Assembly (NCBI GenBank): GCA_033807695.1
Contig: CM066308.1
Coordinates: forward strand, 1,054,001 to 1,118,000
Length of the DNA: 64,000 nucleotides
Source of the DNA: Daedaleopsis sinensis
Taxonomy: Eukaryota; Basidiomycota; Agaricomycetes; Polyporales; Polyporaceae
Direction of reading: 5' to 3'
Below are positions 11,769 to 24,342 of this stretch, one piece after another. Position numbers and translations under genes: made by a program. Position 1 is the first letter of the stretch, and each line of letters starts with the position of its first letter. The notes under the pieces were generated by a model. The model saw nothing but the letters and a program-made list of their open reading frames with translations. It had not been told where the DNA came from and ran no database searches.

Positions 11769-13963
11769 TCAATTCTCTTTCTCGTCATCGGCACCGATGT
11801 TGGGAAGCGGTCCAACAAACCACCTCCTAGCCGAAAGCACCCATGACGCACTGGAGAATATGAAGACCGCCAGCACGATGACCGAAGCGTAGTCTTCGGA
11901 CACGTAAGTCATAAGACGGCTGCGTTAACGCACGACTACTAGGCACAGGAGGCAATGGGAGGGCTCACTCATATCGACTGCGTCGGTCATCTGGCTTGTC
12001 GGGAAGCACAGAAGGACCACAATGAACGCGACCCATGCGACTGCCACGCCGCCTATGGGGAGATACCACCGCCCGAGCGTGAAAGGGCCCGGGACGAGTC
12101 TATCCCGCCCAGACGTTATCCGCAGGAAGATTGGGGTAGCATAGGAGGTGTAGAGTCCGACGACCGATGCGCTAGAATCCGCATGTGTCAGATGTAATAC
12201 AGCGGTCTCAATAGCTGAACTGGAGCCTCACCCAGCAAGTGACGAGAACGCCGTGGCGGAGAACCCGAGCAGACCGCACAGGGCCGAGGCCGCCATGACC
12301 AGCCAGACGGCGTTCACGGGGGTCTGCGTGTGCGGGTTGACCTGTTTCCACAGCCGCGACCCGGGCAGCGCGTTGTCCCGCGCGAAGGCGAAGACGACGC
12401 GGGACGCGTCGACACCTTGCGCGGCGCCGCATAGGAACTGCGTGATGGCAGATGTACGTGAGGTGGAAGCGAATGCGCGAGAGGACGCAAGAGACGGACC
12501 TGCGCGATGATGACGAAGCTCCACACCGCGAGCATGCCCCGCTTGCCGAGCACGTCGAGCAGGAGCTGGCCCATGGGAAGCGCGAGCTCCGTGTCGAGCA
12601 GGGCGGGGACGGAGACGGTCGCGAACGACACGGCGATGATGAGGATCCAGCCCATCCCCCCGACTGCTGCTACGGAGACGAGGATGGCTATGGGGGCTGC
12701 GCGGGCTGCACCCGACACTTCCTCAGAGATGTGCGCTGCTGAATCGTCTGTATTCGTGATCAGTCACCCTCAGGACGCTGTGCTGACAACTAGATACTGC
12801 CGCTTACAGCCGGTCAGTGACCACATGGGCGCGGCAAATGAGAGGAGAAATGCCCAGCCGTCTGTCGGCGCTGGTAAATGGGACGTACTAGGTGACGCAA
12901 GTGAAGTAGATAGACTGACCGTTCGCCCATCCGGAGTTGTTCTCAAACGATGTGAAGGCAGTCTGCGTTGATACCTTCGAGTCTCCCGAGCAGACCAGAA
13001 GTGAGATGATCGCTCCGACGGTTGCGCCAACTGCAGCGAGCGATTAGTCCAATATTCTGTGGTGCAACTGTACCACTCACCGGTCAGCAATGCGTAGAAA
13101 AGGTTGATACGCGCCAGTACACGCGTCGCGGCGGAGCATATCAAACCGTGTGTCGTCAGAATAGCAACCAGGATGCCGTATGTAGGACCAGCTCCAAGAA
13201 TCACGGATCCGTCGGTGCTCACTGCGATGGCCGTCGTGATCATCTGCGCGCTGCATAGTCTGAGCCCGGGCACTCAATGGAGACCGGGTCAAACAGAGCG
13301 TACACAGTATAGTCAATCGAGCAGACCAAGGTGATCTGCCCTGTTACGTTCGCCCAGCCTGTGATCCAGCTTGCAAGGGCCGAATACCGTGCGGGCGCGA
13401 GCTTTGCGGAGAAATAGTACAGTCCGGCGCTCGTCCTGGATAGATAGTTAGTGAGAACGTACGCTTGTAAACAGATATGAGGACCCTCACGGCATCGAAG
13501 AAGCGAGCTCTGCCATGGATGCCGCAATGCACATGATGAATATGCATGGGATGAACCAGCCCCAAACCATGCCGACATGTCCACCTGGGTAGCTCAGTGT
13601 CAGAAAAAATTGCTGCGCGAGCAGGCGGAGCGGGACAGTACCAGAGATAAGACCGAAGGACAGGGTCGAGGATACTCCTCCAACGACAGCCATAATCGAG
13701 AACGCAAACGCGACTGTTTCAAACACCTGTACAGAGAAACATATTTCAATGTCTGAGTGACGAGGCTACCCCGAAATGCTCACCGAGAACTCTCTTCTGA
13801 ACTCTCCTTTATAGCCGAGTTCTGCTAGTCGTGCGTCGTCTGCGTTCCTTATCTGCACGAGTACCAGACCGTCCTTTTTCGTGTTTCCATCGCTGAAAGA
13901 CAACGAGCCTTCGTCGGTAACCTCAGCTGGCTTCTTGTAAATCTGTCGATTGTCCGTGAGCAT
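11769..13963 (-). CDS. amino acid/choline permease, APC superfamily
   Basis: Twelve-TM plasma-membrane permease of the fungal GABA/choline/amino-acid family. It starts at 13963 (MLTDNRQIYKK) with a hydrophilic N-terminus leading to LAELGYKGEFRREFS, the usual lead into TM1 in this family. Separate exons carry VAFAFSIMAVVGGVSSTLSF with the helix-breaking glycines, then GMVWGWFIPCIFIMCIAASM, SAGLYYFSAKLAP, WITGWANVTGQI (the highly conserved consensus amphipathic region), GWAFLLSFAAPMWSLTG, and late helices ending RFVGPLPN-like sequence and a charged ADDEKEN tail. About ten introns of 50-60 nt. The blocks are in order with no obvious lesion. Substrate cannot be fixed from sequence; choline (Hnm1-like), GABA or basic amino acids are all possible. 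Confidence 0.87.
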
Positions 13964-15080
13964 CGTGACCGAGCTGAGGAGAGTAAAGGACGAAGAAAAC
14001 CAGAAAACCTGGCAAGACAACCAAGTTCAAGTTATCGCGTCCGGCGTCATAACCGGAAGGATGCCACTCACACGCACCTCACATGGAGAGATACAGTCTA
14101 GGAAGCATTCTCATGCAGTATTGCCGGCATGGAGAAAGTGTGAGTAAGTTTGTCTTGTAATTGAGGCGATCCATGTCCGAATAATCGTCGCCGTGTGGGA
14201 TATTACGGTGCATGTGAGTCGTCCAAGTCGGTGTAGCTGTCCGTCCCTGGGAGTCAGCCTGAGCACGTAGTGCATTCATGATCAAAAAGCATTGCAGTTG
14301 GGAAGAGCGAGCCCGCGAGCGAAGCTCAACAAGGGCTTACTTTTGAAGCTTGAAGCTTGAGCTTGAGGCTGAATGCGGACGTACGCGGATTTAGCTTTGA
14401 AACCTACTCTTCTCCTCCGCACTCACCTCTCGCACTCCAAGTCGCACCCAACCTCCGCATCACAGCGCCTTCGTGGCGAGTCGGAGTGTACACCTCGCCT
14501 GTTACACACAAAAGCACAGGCTAACCTCGCAATACTTAGGAAGCTAGTCTGAATTCGCCACAGGGTATCCATACACCGTTACGATGTGTGTGTACATACT
14601 TGGAACGCGACACCAACGATCGTCGATGTTGCGGTGGGCGTGGCATCAGTTGTCTCGCTTTGGGGGTATGTTTCTGATAACGCACGCATCCACGTCACCT
14701 TCAGATCATGAGAAGTTGAAGGTCGCCCGGTCCACGGATGGAGTCGTCAGCGCATCTGCATCAGCCCGCAGTGGCTGAGGCACTGTACATACTAAAAGTC
14801 TCAATGAATGCGAATTAGTACCAGCTCAGCAACAAATGTCTGCCAGACGAATTACGAATTGCTGTTGTGTGATTTCTCTTATGGACTCTGGTACTCACAG
14901 AGTACGAGATCGACTTGAACGAGGGTGACGTCGACGGTCCAACGTTAACTAGCGCAACTTGAAGCAGCAAAGGTGCGAAACACCTCGAAAAGTACTGGAA
15001 CTTGCAAAGGCTCACCCGGGCCGTGGGCCGTACCGATGTACCCTGCCGAGAGCGGGGTGTCCGGGGTCCCTAGTATGCTG

Positions 15081-15131
15081 TGTACCACCGAAGTCCTCCC
15101 TCCAGTGTACCACCGAAGTCCTCCCTCCAGT
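15081..15131. repeat. 25-bp tandem duplication
   Basis: Two consecutive copies of a unit beginning GTACCACCGAAGTCCTCCCT, phased exactly 25 bp apart. Too short and too few copies to be a minisatellite array; probably replication slippage. Confidence 0.9.
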
Positions 15132-15353
15132 GTCTACTATCTAGTGAAAAGCACTTATGTGCTAGCTGGGTACTCGAAAGCTGGTCATAGTTTGAGATTT
15201 ATTGATGGTATGTAGAGCAACTGACTCTCATACGCCTGTGCTAGAGCCTCGCCACTGGGATAAAAGGGAAGCGCTGGAGCACCCCGGTCAGCGCAAGCTG
15301 ATCGACGGCGAGGGCCTCCGACGTCATTACGAATGAGAGGGACGTCCTGAAGT

Positions 15354-15361
15354 GATATAAA
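15354..15361 (+). promoter_or_regulatory. TATA box of the SDR gene
   Basis: ATATAAAG lies about 100 bp before the ATG at 15459, a typical spacing for a fungal core promoter with a short leader. Confidence 0.5.
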
Positions 15362-15458
15362 GGACTCTGTGAGGCGGCTGGTTCACACTACTCTTGTGTG
15401 TCCTACATCTCCGGTTCCACGACATCCTCTCTCTCTTTCCTACAGTCGTATTTATACC

Positions 15459-16890
15459 ATGGCTCTCAGCGTCACCGCGTCCGCCAACTCCAGTCGCAGA
15501 CCCTCTCCCCTGCGTCCCGGGGGCTCAGCGTACGACCCAGTCGCGCCCATGGACGACGAGGTGCACCCAGTCATCCACGACGGCCGTGTCGCAGTCATCA
15601 CTGGCGCAGGCAGCGGTATCGGCCGTGCGGCCGCCGTCGAGCTCGCAAAGTGCGTCCATCTCCACTTGCTGCGTCCTGTACCCGACGGCTGACCGGGCGG
15701 ACGGCTTGCATCTTACAGGATCGGGCTCAAGATCGCGATAGCAGACGTGGACGAGGCGAGCCTGAGCGAGACGGCGAAGGAGGTCGCGCAGATCGTCGGC
15801 GAGGCGAACGTGATCTCGCTCCCGACAGACGTGACCGAGCGCGCGCAGGTCGAACGCCTGCGCGATAGGGTGTACGAGGCGTGGGGCGAGGTGAGCTAGC
15901 CCGCTTCTAGCTCTCGCGGACCTGTCGTTCCGTCGTTGCGTCGCTCCCCCCTGCCCCTTCCGATGTCATCATCATGCGCGTGCGGCGGACGGCGATAACC
16001 TCACACGGCTCTTGTCTGCTCTGGCAGGTGGGCGTGCTCATGAACAACGCCGCGATCGGGATCAAGGGCGCGTCGTGGACGGGCTTGGACAGCTGGCACA
16101 AGATCTTCGACGTAAATCTCTTTGGGTGCGTGTTATGTACTTGCTCGTGCACTCGCTACGGCTCGGCTGACTTCATGGGTACGCATGCACAGAGTGCTGA
16201 ACGTGCAGCACACGTTCGTCCCCAACATGCTGCACCAGGAGAACCCGTCCGTGATCATCAACACGGGGTCGAAGCAGGGAATCACGAACCCCCCGTAAGC
16301 CGCCTCTGCCTGCCTGCTCTGCCGGCTGCCCTTGATGTCATCGATCTGCTGCAGAGGAAACCCGGCATACAACGCCGCGAAGGCAGCGGTCAAGTCGCTC
16401 ACGGAAAGCCTGTCCCATGAGCTGCGCGAGACCCCGCACGCAAATCTTACCGCCCACTTGCTCATGTATGCGCCATCTTGCCGTTACCGGGCGCGTGACG
16501 CTGACGCTGGTTACTGACACTGACACTGCACAGTCCGGGGTGGACGTGGACCGGCATGACTGGCGCTGCCTCGGGCAGGGAAAAGCCTCCCGGGGCATGG
16601 ACCGCGCAAGAGACCGTGCTCTACATGGTGCGCCCCCCGGTGTTCTGTGGCTTCTCAGGCTCTTGCACTGAGTAGATACTCACGCGCGTACGCAGCTCGA
16701 CAAGGTCCGCCAGGGCAAGTTCTACATCCTCTGCCCCGACGGCGAGACGCGCCGCGAGGTCGACCAGCTGCGCATCATGTGGGGCGCGGGCGACGTCGCG
16801 GAGGGCCGCCCTGCGCTGTCGCGGTGGCACCGGGACTACAAGGCGCTCTTCGAGGAGTACGTCCGCGACGGGCTCGAGTCGCTCGACTAA
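15459..16890 (+). CDS. short-chain dehydrogenase/reductase (classical SDR)
   Basis: NAD(P)-dependent oxidoreductase with a Rossmann fold. The N-terminal about 45 residues are a Pro/Ser-rich extension. Then come the cofactor motif TGAGSGIG in VAVITGAGSGIGRAAAVELAK, IADVDEASLSETAKEV with an Asp at the end of beta-2 that favours NAD over NADP, NNAAIG (the NNAG equivalent), the catalytic Ser in VIINTGSKQG, and YNAAK, the Tyr-x3-Lys catalytic pair. PGWTWTGMTG matches the PG motif region. Six short introns (about 50-75 nt) interrupt it, each joining in frame. The C-terminal part ends in KALFEEYVRDGLESLD. It resembles fungal SDRs annotated only as oxidoreductases; the substrate is unknown. It stands alone, not in an evident cluster. 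Confidence 0.9.
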
Positions 16891-18217
16891 AGGCGCATGC
16901 TGTCGGTTGAGAACCGAGGTGTGCTTGGCGGGCGGGGTGTGGGGTGATAGAGTGTAAGGTCGGAAGAAGCGATCGCGAAAGAAGATGTGGATGTATACCA
17001 TGTATAAGACGTCAATTGTTGCAACCGTGTCGTGCTTTGATCTGCATATGAGCTTTTGGAGGTCTGTCTACCTAGTTGAGCAGACTCTATTGCTGCAGTG
17101 ACGACAAGGATAGTTATGAATGACTATAGCCACTGCGCGCGCCGAACTTGTCGTCAAATTCAGTTGCTTCCGGCTGCGAACTGAGTCGGTCATCCTACAA
17201 TGCCTTACAATGCCTACCGATGACGGTGGAACGACTTTGTGGGTCATGCCGATCCAGTGACGGGTCCAGTGTACCTTGGCCACGTCGTATACACGTTCGA
17301 GGCCGTCCCCACCAACGTTTCAACGTTATTGGCGACACAGGTGACCAGGCCTGGGGACCTGGGTGACCACTCGGCAAGCGTTCGATTACGGCCGCATACG
17401 CGCAGTACGACAGCCCGACAGCCGGTGGAAAGTAGCGCGAAAGCCACCGAGGCTGCACACGCCAGATGATCAGGTCTGGAAGAGACTTTTGAGTTTGTGA
17501 GACGCACCATGATTGCGCAGGTACCATTGTAAGGATGTTTAGCATTCGCTGGGCCCGAAGCCGATCCGGGTCCGAAGACTATGTAAATTGTAATACTCAC
17601 ACAAGGTCCGGACTGCATACAACACAGGCACAGGTTTGCGGGGGTCACGGTCTTCGTTACGACGGCAGATCGCAGCGAGGGGCGGGAGGGTGTGGGCGCG
17701 TGCGTACATACGCAAACCGCTTGCTCACGGCTGGCATACAATCGCGCTGGATCGTGACACGCGAGGCCTGGGGACGTTGGGGAGGTCCTGGCGCACATGC
17801 CCGACTGGTTGGAGGTCACCAGACGCTTTGTCTAGGTTGGTCATGAACCGGCCGAAACATTTGTCGTGAATGTCGAGCAGGGCGTGTCGGATCTTCTGAC
17901 CGCGAGCGCGGCTCAGGCTGGCTGTGAAGCCGATGTTTATGGTCCGAGAGAGTGTTGAGAGAGAAACCTCGGCAGGCTGCAGCTGTGGGGTACGAGCTGC
18001 TCGACGTGAGCGACGACGTGAGCAGAACATTGCTGAACACCCTAGTTTAAGTTAAGTTTCAAAACGGCAAGGAGGAACAAGTCGCAGGCACAAGGCCGAG
18101 ACGATCACAATCGATGCGGGGATCTTGGGCGCCTCAGTGTGAAACGCCCGGCGTCTGGGCCCATGAGCGAAATTGACAGACGGTGACCCAATTCACCCCA
18201 AACGCACCTGATTCACG
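16891..18217. other. interval with no supported gene
   Basis: About 1.3 kb. Minus-strand open frames at 17195-18040 look mildly coding-like (one spans 191 codons) but show no recognisable domain and no clear start or splice pattern. They may be remnants of a lost gene. No RNA gene or repeat recognised. Confidence 0.45.
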
Positions 18218-18228
18218 TATATATAAAA
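18217..18228 (+). promoter_or_regulatory. TATA box of the NAD-GDH gene
   Basis: A clean TATATATAAAA stretch about 125 bp upstream of the ATG at 18352, followed by a CT-rich leader, as in strongly expressed fungal genes. Confidence 0.6.
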
Positions 18229-18351
18229 CATGCTTTTCTTGCCCGCCGTCTCACTAACCCCACCACGTCCCTTCTCTCTTCCACGTCTGCTCTCTCTTCC
18301 ACGTTCTCAGCCATCGACCACATAGCTAGCGACTGCGCAGACACGACCATC

Positions 18352-21300
18352 ATGTCCACCCCCTCTCCAGCACATGCCGACACCGACGCGTCAGGCCATC
18401 TCCACGTCCCGGGACAGCATACGGAGACCATCCAACGTCTCAAGAACGTCCCCGGATACACCACGCCCGTCTTCAAGGGCAAGGAGGAGCAGCGCGCAAA
18501 GGTCCAAGCCAGTGTGGCTGCAAAGGTTCGTGCCCGCCGAATGTTTCACACATTATCTCTGCCCTTGCTGCGCGTGCTCTCGGGGATATCGTCCTCCGTG
18601 TCGTCGAGGGCAGTGGCCGCGCCTTGGGCGGCCTCTAGTCTCTCGACGGAGAGATATGACCGTGATTGACGCGTCAGAATGTCGCGCCCAGCCTCCATGC
18701 GGTTCTCACCGGGGGCATCAAGCGATGTAACGAGCCGTTACATTCTGGACACATCGCGAGCAAAATCCAAGCATGTCTTCGCTTTGTCAAGGCATCACAT
18801 TCTGGGCACACGCTGTCTACACGCAACATTCAGAATGTATCCAGAATGTGACGCAAAAACGTGCGGCATTTTGACTGTCCAGCATACATCCTGTACGAAA
18901 CACCACGGTCTCATTTGGATCTTGCTCACGATGGAACTGAAACGTTTACGAGAGACACATCGGTCAATGCCCTCGGTGTCTAGTCGCTTCTGTGCGCCAT
19001 ATCACAACGTGCAATGGTCGATTTCAACGATCCGGAAATTCTAGGGAAATCGGTTGGAACATGAGACATTCTGGCCGATTTCTCAGAATTCTTCAACTGG
19101 TGGTAGTTCGTCGTTTTGGAACGGTTTCCCAGCCTGTGAATGGGAGGTCGGACAGGTAACCGGGCCCAATGGCCGGACAGTGTCTTGACGGTCTTTGTAT
19201 CCTGTTTGTATCCTGCCACAGGCCAAAGGCTGCCACGCATCGCAGTAGGATACGAAGACTGTTGTCAAAGCACTCTCCGGTCGTCGCAGGACCGAGTCAC
19301 CTTGCAGCTACCCATTCACAGACCGGGAGATCGTTCGAAATCGATAACGTTCCTGCCTTGTGACATATCAGGGAATTTGACCGAAATGTCTCACCTACAA
19401 CCCAATTACCCCTCAATCTTCGAGCACTTGAATTTGATCATTGCACGCCGGGCACTTGACTACAATGTTGCAGCGAGATAACGTCTCGATCACACATCCG
19501 CGTACCATCGCAAAATCAAATATAGAGCGCTGCAGCTTCCATCCATAAGCCCGCGACAAACGACCCCTGCTCTATCTCTGCTAATATATTTACCGACAGG
19601 GCTTTGTTCCGCGAGAACTAGTTGTGAATGAGGTCAACTGGTTCTACACGCACCTCGGCATCGACGACAACTACTTCCAGGCCGAGTCCGTCGAGGTGAT
19701 CTCCGACCATATCATCGCCCTCTTCGGCGCGAAGGTCCTCGCATTCACCAAGCATGATCCGTCCAAGCTTGTTATTGACCTCGAGAAGATCGATGAGAAC
19801 GGTAATGGAGCCACGTTCATCCACACGAGTTCGCCCGGAAAGACCTCAACAGAGGGCCCCGGCGCAACGTGCGAGACTCGCATCGATGAGCTCTTCCTCG
19901 ATACGTCTACGCCTCAGAACGCGTACCGCCTCGAGACGTACCGCTCACAGGGCAGCATCTCCGCCACCGCTTCGCAGCAGCTCCGATGCTATTTCGTTAC
20001 GAAATGCAACTTCCCAGCTAACCCGCCGGCTTCAACACGTACTGATGGGTACGTACGGTGTATTCTCTTACGGTATGCGCGCATATATGCTAATCGCTGC
20101 CGTTCGCGATAACAGCAAGACCGATATCCGTACTGTCTCTGACCCCATCTTCCTCGAGAAAGCGAGCGAGAACACGCTCGAGATCTACCAGCGCGTTCTC
20201 TGGAACGTCGAAAAGCGCTACGGTCCTGTGATCGAGGCGTTCGAGGTCGAGGGATCGCGCGAGCGCCGCCTCGTGATTGGCTACAAGAACGGCGGCACGA
20301 AGAAGTTCTTCAGTGCGCTCTCGAATCTGTACCACTTCTACTCCCTCTACTCCGCGAGGAAATATGTTGGTATGTCGCGTCATTCTTCGCCTATGGCGAC
20401 GGATAGCTCACGTTCGCGCAATCAGAGCAATTCTCGAACGGGATCACGATCATCTCGTTGTACCTCAACCCGCTCCCCGGCGGGAATGCCCCTCCGATCG
20501 AACACTCGATCTTCCAGGTGAAGAAGGAGGCTTCGTTGCTCTACTGTCTTCCCAACAACCCGTTCTTCTACGCGGGCTCGGGACCGAGTGGCGACCATGC
20601 CGTACAAGAGGCGACCTACGCATGTGCGTCTCTTCAGCACCTGCTACTGAATCTCGCTCACCCACGTTTCTCTTGCAGACTGTGGATGGGTCTTCGCACA
20701 GCACTTCTGCAACAGGCTCGGCCAGGCATACCTCGCACTCAGGAATATCCTCGACGAGTCGAATCCGACACATGCTAGCGTTCTTAACGACATCAAGCGT
20801 CGGTTCAGAGAGGAGACCTTTACACGCGAGAGTATCGCGGAAGTGATACACAGACATGCTGAACTTGTGAGCTGCGCCGCCCGACTCGAAGTCGCAGGTT
20901 GTGCTGATTAGTCTTCCAGATCAACCTGCTCTACGTCAACTTTGCGATGAGCCACTATCCGGAGACCGACGAGGCCGCGCAATTGATGTTCGTGATCGTC
21001 TCCGGTCTCACAGGCCGCACATCGCTGATTCATATCCGTTGCAGGCCCACCCTGTCATACCAGCGTCTGCGCACTCAAATGCCGCTATCCGACGCTGACC
21101 TCCATGACAAGATCAGGCGGAGCGTGACGGACAAGTACGAACTACAGGTTCTCGAGAGCTTCCTGGTCTTCAACAAGTGAGCTCCTCCGCGATCTTCTAC
21201 ATCTCAGCCGGTGCTGACCCGTCGACCAGGAACGTCTTGAAGACCAACTTCTACCAGCCGACCAAGGTGGCGTTGTCGTTCCGCCTTGCCCCGGACTTCC

Positions 21301-23578
21301 TTCCCGAGGTGGAGTACCCCAAGAAGCCGTTCGGGCTGTTCTTTGTGATCGGTATGTTTTGTGGTATCTTCGTATCATGCCCGTCGTTGAAGACGTGTGG
21401 CTGTGCAGGTGGAGAGTTCCGTGGTTTCCACATCCGCTTTAAGGATGTCGCTCGTGGCGGTATCCGTATCGTCATGTCGAGGAACAGGGAGTACGTCGTT
21501 GACGTTGAACATGTAATGTCCACTGCTGATCTTGCCCGTTCGTCGCGCCTAGAAACTACTCCATCAACCAGCGTATGCTGTGAGTGTATAGCTGACCGAG
21601 TGTGACAAACGGTCGGCTGATGATGTCCTAGGTTCGACGAGAACTACGCCCTCGCGTCGACACAGTCGCTGAAGAACAAGGATATCCCGGAAGGAGGCGC
21701 CAAGGGAACCATCCTGCCATCGTGCGTATCCACTAACATTATGTCGATGTCGTGCTAACCCCATCATGTTGAAAGCCTCGGCGAGAACCCGAAGCTTTGC
21801 TTCGAGAAGTATGTCGATGTACGTGTTAATCATCAGAGATGTCGCCGATCGCACCCTGATGCAATATCTGTAGGCTATCGTCGACCTGCTTATCCCTGGG
21901 CAGACGCCGGGAATCAAAGAGAAGCTGGTCGACCTATACGGCAAGCCAGAACTGCTGTTCTTCGGTCCTGACGGTTCGTTTCATACGCATTCCACAATCA
22001 TCGTATATCCCTGACGTCGACATCAGAGGGTACCGCTGACCTCATGGACTGGGCTGCTAGTGCGTTTCTCTCGTCTTATCTGATTTGCGCGTGCCTGACA
22101 AGAGTACAGTACACGCCCGTACGCGCGGCGCTGAGACGTGGTGGAAGTCCTTCACGACGGGCAAGAGCGCCGAGCTTCTCGGTGGCATCCCGCACGATAT
22201 CTACGGCATGACGTCCCTGTCCGTCCGCCAGTATGTCCTGGGGATCTACAAGCAGCTTGGTCTACGGGAGAAGGATATCACGAAGGTGCAGACTGGGGGT
22301 CCTGGTACGCACACTTACTCGTGCAAATGGTTCCTGCAGTTGCTCATGTTCATTTGGGGTTACAGATGGAGATCTTGGGTCAAGTACGTCGTAGCTTTGG
22401 CTATACTGAGCAAGCCACTAACGCTTTGCACCAGACGAGATCCTTCTCAGCTCGGACAAGACCATCGCTATCATCGACGGCAGCGGCGTCCTCCACGACC
22501 CCGTCGGCATAAACCGCGAAGAGCTCATACGCCTGGCCAAGCTGCGGAAACCTGTCGGGTTCTTCGACACTTCTAAGCTCAGCAAGGACGGGTATCTCGT
22601 CAGGGTTGAGGACCAGGACTTTAAGTTGCCATGTATGTCATCGACTCGCGCTGCGTGCATGCAGTATGGCTGAACATGCTGCCTACAGCCGGAGAGGTCG
22701 TGCTCGACGGCACCGACTTCCGCAACGGCGCGCACCTCCGCTACAAGGCAGATCTGTTGGTCCCATGTGGTGGCAGGTAAGTGATCTTGGTGTCGCGCGA
22801 GGAGTGCGATATAGGTGTTGATGGATGCTTGCAGGCCCGAGGCCGTCAACATCTCCAACGTAGCAGCACTCGTCGATGCCGAGGGCAAGCCCCACTTCAA
22901 GTACATCGTCGAGGGCGCCAACCTCTTCCTCACGCAGCAGGCCCGTCTCTTCCTCGAGAAGCGCAAGGTCGTGCTCTTCAAGGACTCGAGCGCGAACAAG
23001 GGCGGCGTGACGAGCTCCTCGCTCGAGGTCCTCGCGGGCCTCAGTCTCTCCTCGGACGAGTACGCCGAGCACATGATCTTCAAGGACGGCGCGCCGTCCG
23101 CGTTCTACCAGAGCTACGTGCGCGACATCCAGCGCACGATCACGGAGAACGCGGCGAACGAGTTCGCGTGCATCTGGCGCGAGCACGCGCGCGTGCAGGG
23201 CGCGAAGTCGCGCACGCTCATCTCAGACGAGCTCTCGGGCAGGCTCAACGAGCTCCAGGAGGAGCTCGAGAGCTCGGACCTCTTCGACGACGCGCCGAGC
23301 CGCCTCGGGGTCATGGGCCGCGCGATTCCCAAGACGCTTGTGGACAAGGTCGGGCTCGACACGCTGCTCAAGCGGCTGCCGGTGACGTACCAGCGCGCGC
23401 TGTTCTCGAGCTACGTCGCGTCGCATTTCGTACGTCGCTCTTTCTTTCGCTCGGCGCGGGTGATCGTTGGTGCTCACTCGGACTGCGACTGTGCTTCCGT
23501 TTGCGATAGATCTACAAGTACGGCGTGAACGCGTCGTCTGTCGACTTCTTCCACTTTGCGCGCGACCTCGCTGCGTGA
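18352..23578 (+). CDS. GDH2: NAD(+)-specific glutamate dehydrogenase (large fungal type)
   Basis: Catalyses oxidative deamination of glutamate to 2-oxoglutarate and ammonium, feeding carbon from amino acids into the TCA cycle. Exon 1 (18352-18525) is a 58-codon N-terminus; after a 1,074-nt intron exon 2 begins GFVPRELVVNEVNWFY. Later blocks include VSDPIFLEKASENTLEIYQR, NAPPIEHSIFQVKKEASLLY, YVNFAMSHYP, FYQPTKVALSFRLAP, and the catalytic-core segments GGEFRGFHIRFKDVARGGIR, PEGGAKGTI, GADLMDWAA-like EGTADLMDWAA, WWKSFTTGKSAELLGGIPHD, ADLLVPCGGRPEAVNISNVA, YIVEGANLFLTQQAR and FKDSSANKGGVTSSS. The stop is at 23576-23578. It is the roughly 1,000-residue class, not the short NADP enzyme. There are more than twelve introns, all about 50-70 nt except the first, which contains transposon-like inverted repeats. 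The frame is intact throughout. Confidence 0.95.
18708..18979. mobile_element. MITE-like element with ACCGGGGGCAT-type terminal inverted repeats
   Basis: The left end reads ACCGGGGGCATC and the right end, on the other strand, ACCGAGGGCATTG. The same ends bound an element in the lipase intron at 27002-27311 (ACCGGGGGCATC and ACCCGGGGCATTG). No coding capacity, about 270 bp, inside an intron: features of a non-autonomous DNA transposon. Target-site duplication is not clear by eye and no transposase family can be named. Confidence 0.55.
19009..19446. repeat. foldback inverted repeat (arms about 136 bp)
   Basis: The left arm (19009-19144, starting GTGCAATGGTCGATTTCAAC) is an imperfect reverse complement of the right arm (19311-19446, ending TTTGATCATTGCAC). 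Inner segments also pair (TCTTGACGGTCTTTGTATCC against GGATACGAAGACTGTTGTCA), so nearly the whole 438 bp could fold into one hairpin. Parts of the left arm and of the inner segment recur in the lipase-intron element at 27082-27180. Confidence 0.7.
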
Positions 23579-24342
23579 ATGGGGAGAGTATCATATATGA
23601 AAAAGCATCAAGCCTTTGGGATATGTTCTGGGAGTGGTACACGCTAATGTTGGATAGGAGAAGACGTAGGAATGGAGCAGTAATGACAGTATGTACATCA
23701 AATACAACATAGTTCCTCACCTGGGTTATCCAACTCATTGAGATGACAATCAACCCACGCAGTCGTCCGCCGACTGACGTGAACCTGCCTCTGATCAACG
23801 CTCCTCCGCAGTGCTGCTACTTATGTAGTACATATCCCTCCGCCTTGGGAAAGCAGACCCGGATGGCTAGCGCTCGGGTTGTAGGCTCCGAACGTGTACT
23901 TAGCGCTTGGAGCATCGTCGAGTCTCGTATTTCAATCTAGATCTCCCTGTTGCTCTTCTCACTCGACCTCTTGTTCACGCGATTGTATGCTCCTCACCGG
24001 TGAGCCTGGCCATGGCGTCGATCCCTGATACTATACTTACCAGCATACTTAGGAGTCGCGGGCGCACGGCGGCGAAAATCCTTGAAGCGACTGTTCAAAT
24101 TTCAAACATCAAGTAGTCTGAGGCGGTTTGCATCTCCATGACGTCCCGCTCTCGTACCGGCCGGTGGGCCGTGACATGCCTCTGGGTTCGAGTAAGGCGC
24201 ATTACTCGTTGATGACCGACCATCGCAAGCACAACTCTTGCATCAAGGGTCCCGGGCGCGCAGCACCTGGCACATCTCCATAAGTACCCGACCCTTACAA
24301 GTCAACGGGTCGTCACCAAATGCCCCGAGGATATGCGCCTTC
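23579..24342. other. intergenic region, NAD-GDH to MFS gene
   Basis: About 0.76 kb containing the 3' flank of the NAD-GDH gene and the MFS promoter. Only short featureless open frames; nothing else recognised. Confidence 0.55.

Larger units (their letters stand above)
13964..15458. other. gene-free interval
   Basis: About 1.5 kb without a convincing gene. It contains a CTTGAAG-rich stretch near 14341-14375, a perfect 25-bp tandem duplication at 15081-15131 and the promoter of the downstream dehydrogenase. No RNA gene seen. Confidence 0.55.
18526..19599 (+). other. oversized first intron of NAD-GDH carrying inserted elements
   Basis: Bounded by GTTCGT after AAAG and by CCGACAG before GGCTTTGTTC; both joins keep the frame. 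It is about twenty times longer than the other introns of this gene. It contains a TIR-bounded element (18708-18979) and a long foldback (19009-19446), so the extra length is explained by insertion. Confidence 0.8.

Noticed and set aside
15081..15131. CRISPR-like direct repeats
   Set aside because: Only two adjacent copies without spacers in a eukaryotic genome; a plain tandem duplication.
17244..17819. 191-codon minus-strand frame
   Set aside because: No recognisable domain and no consistent splice model; kept only as a possible relic in the interval note.
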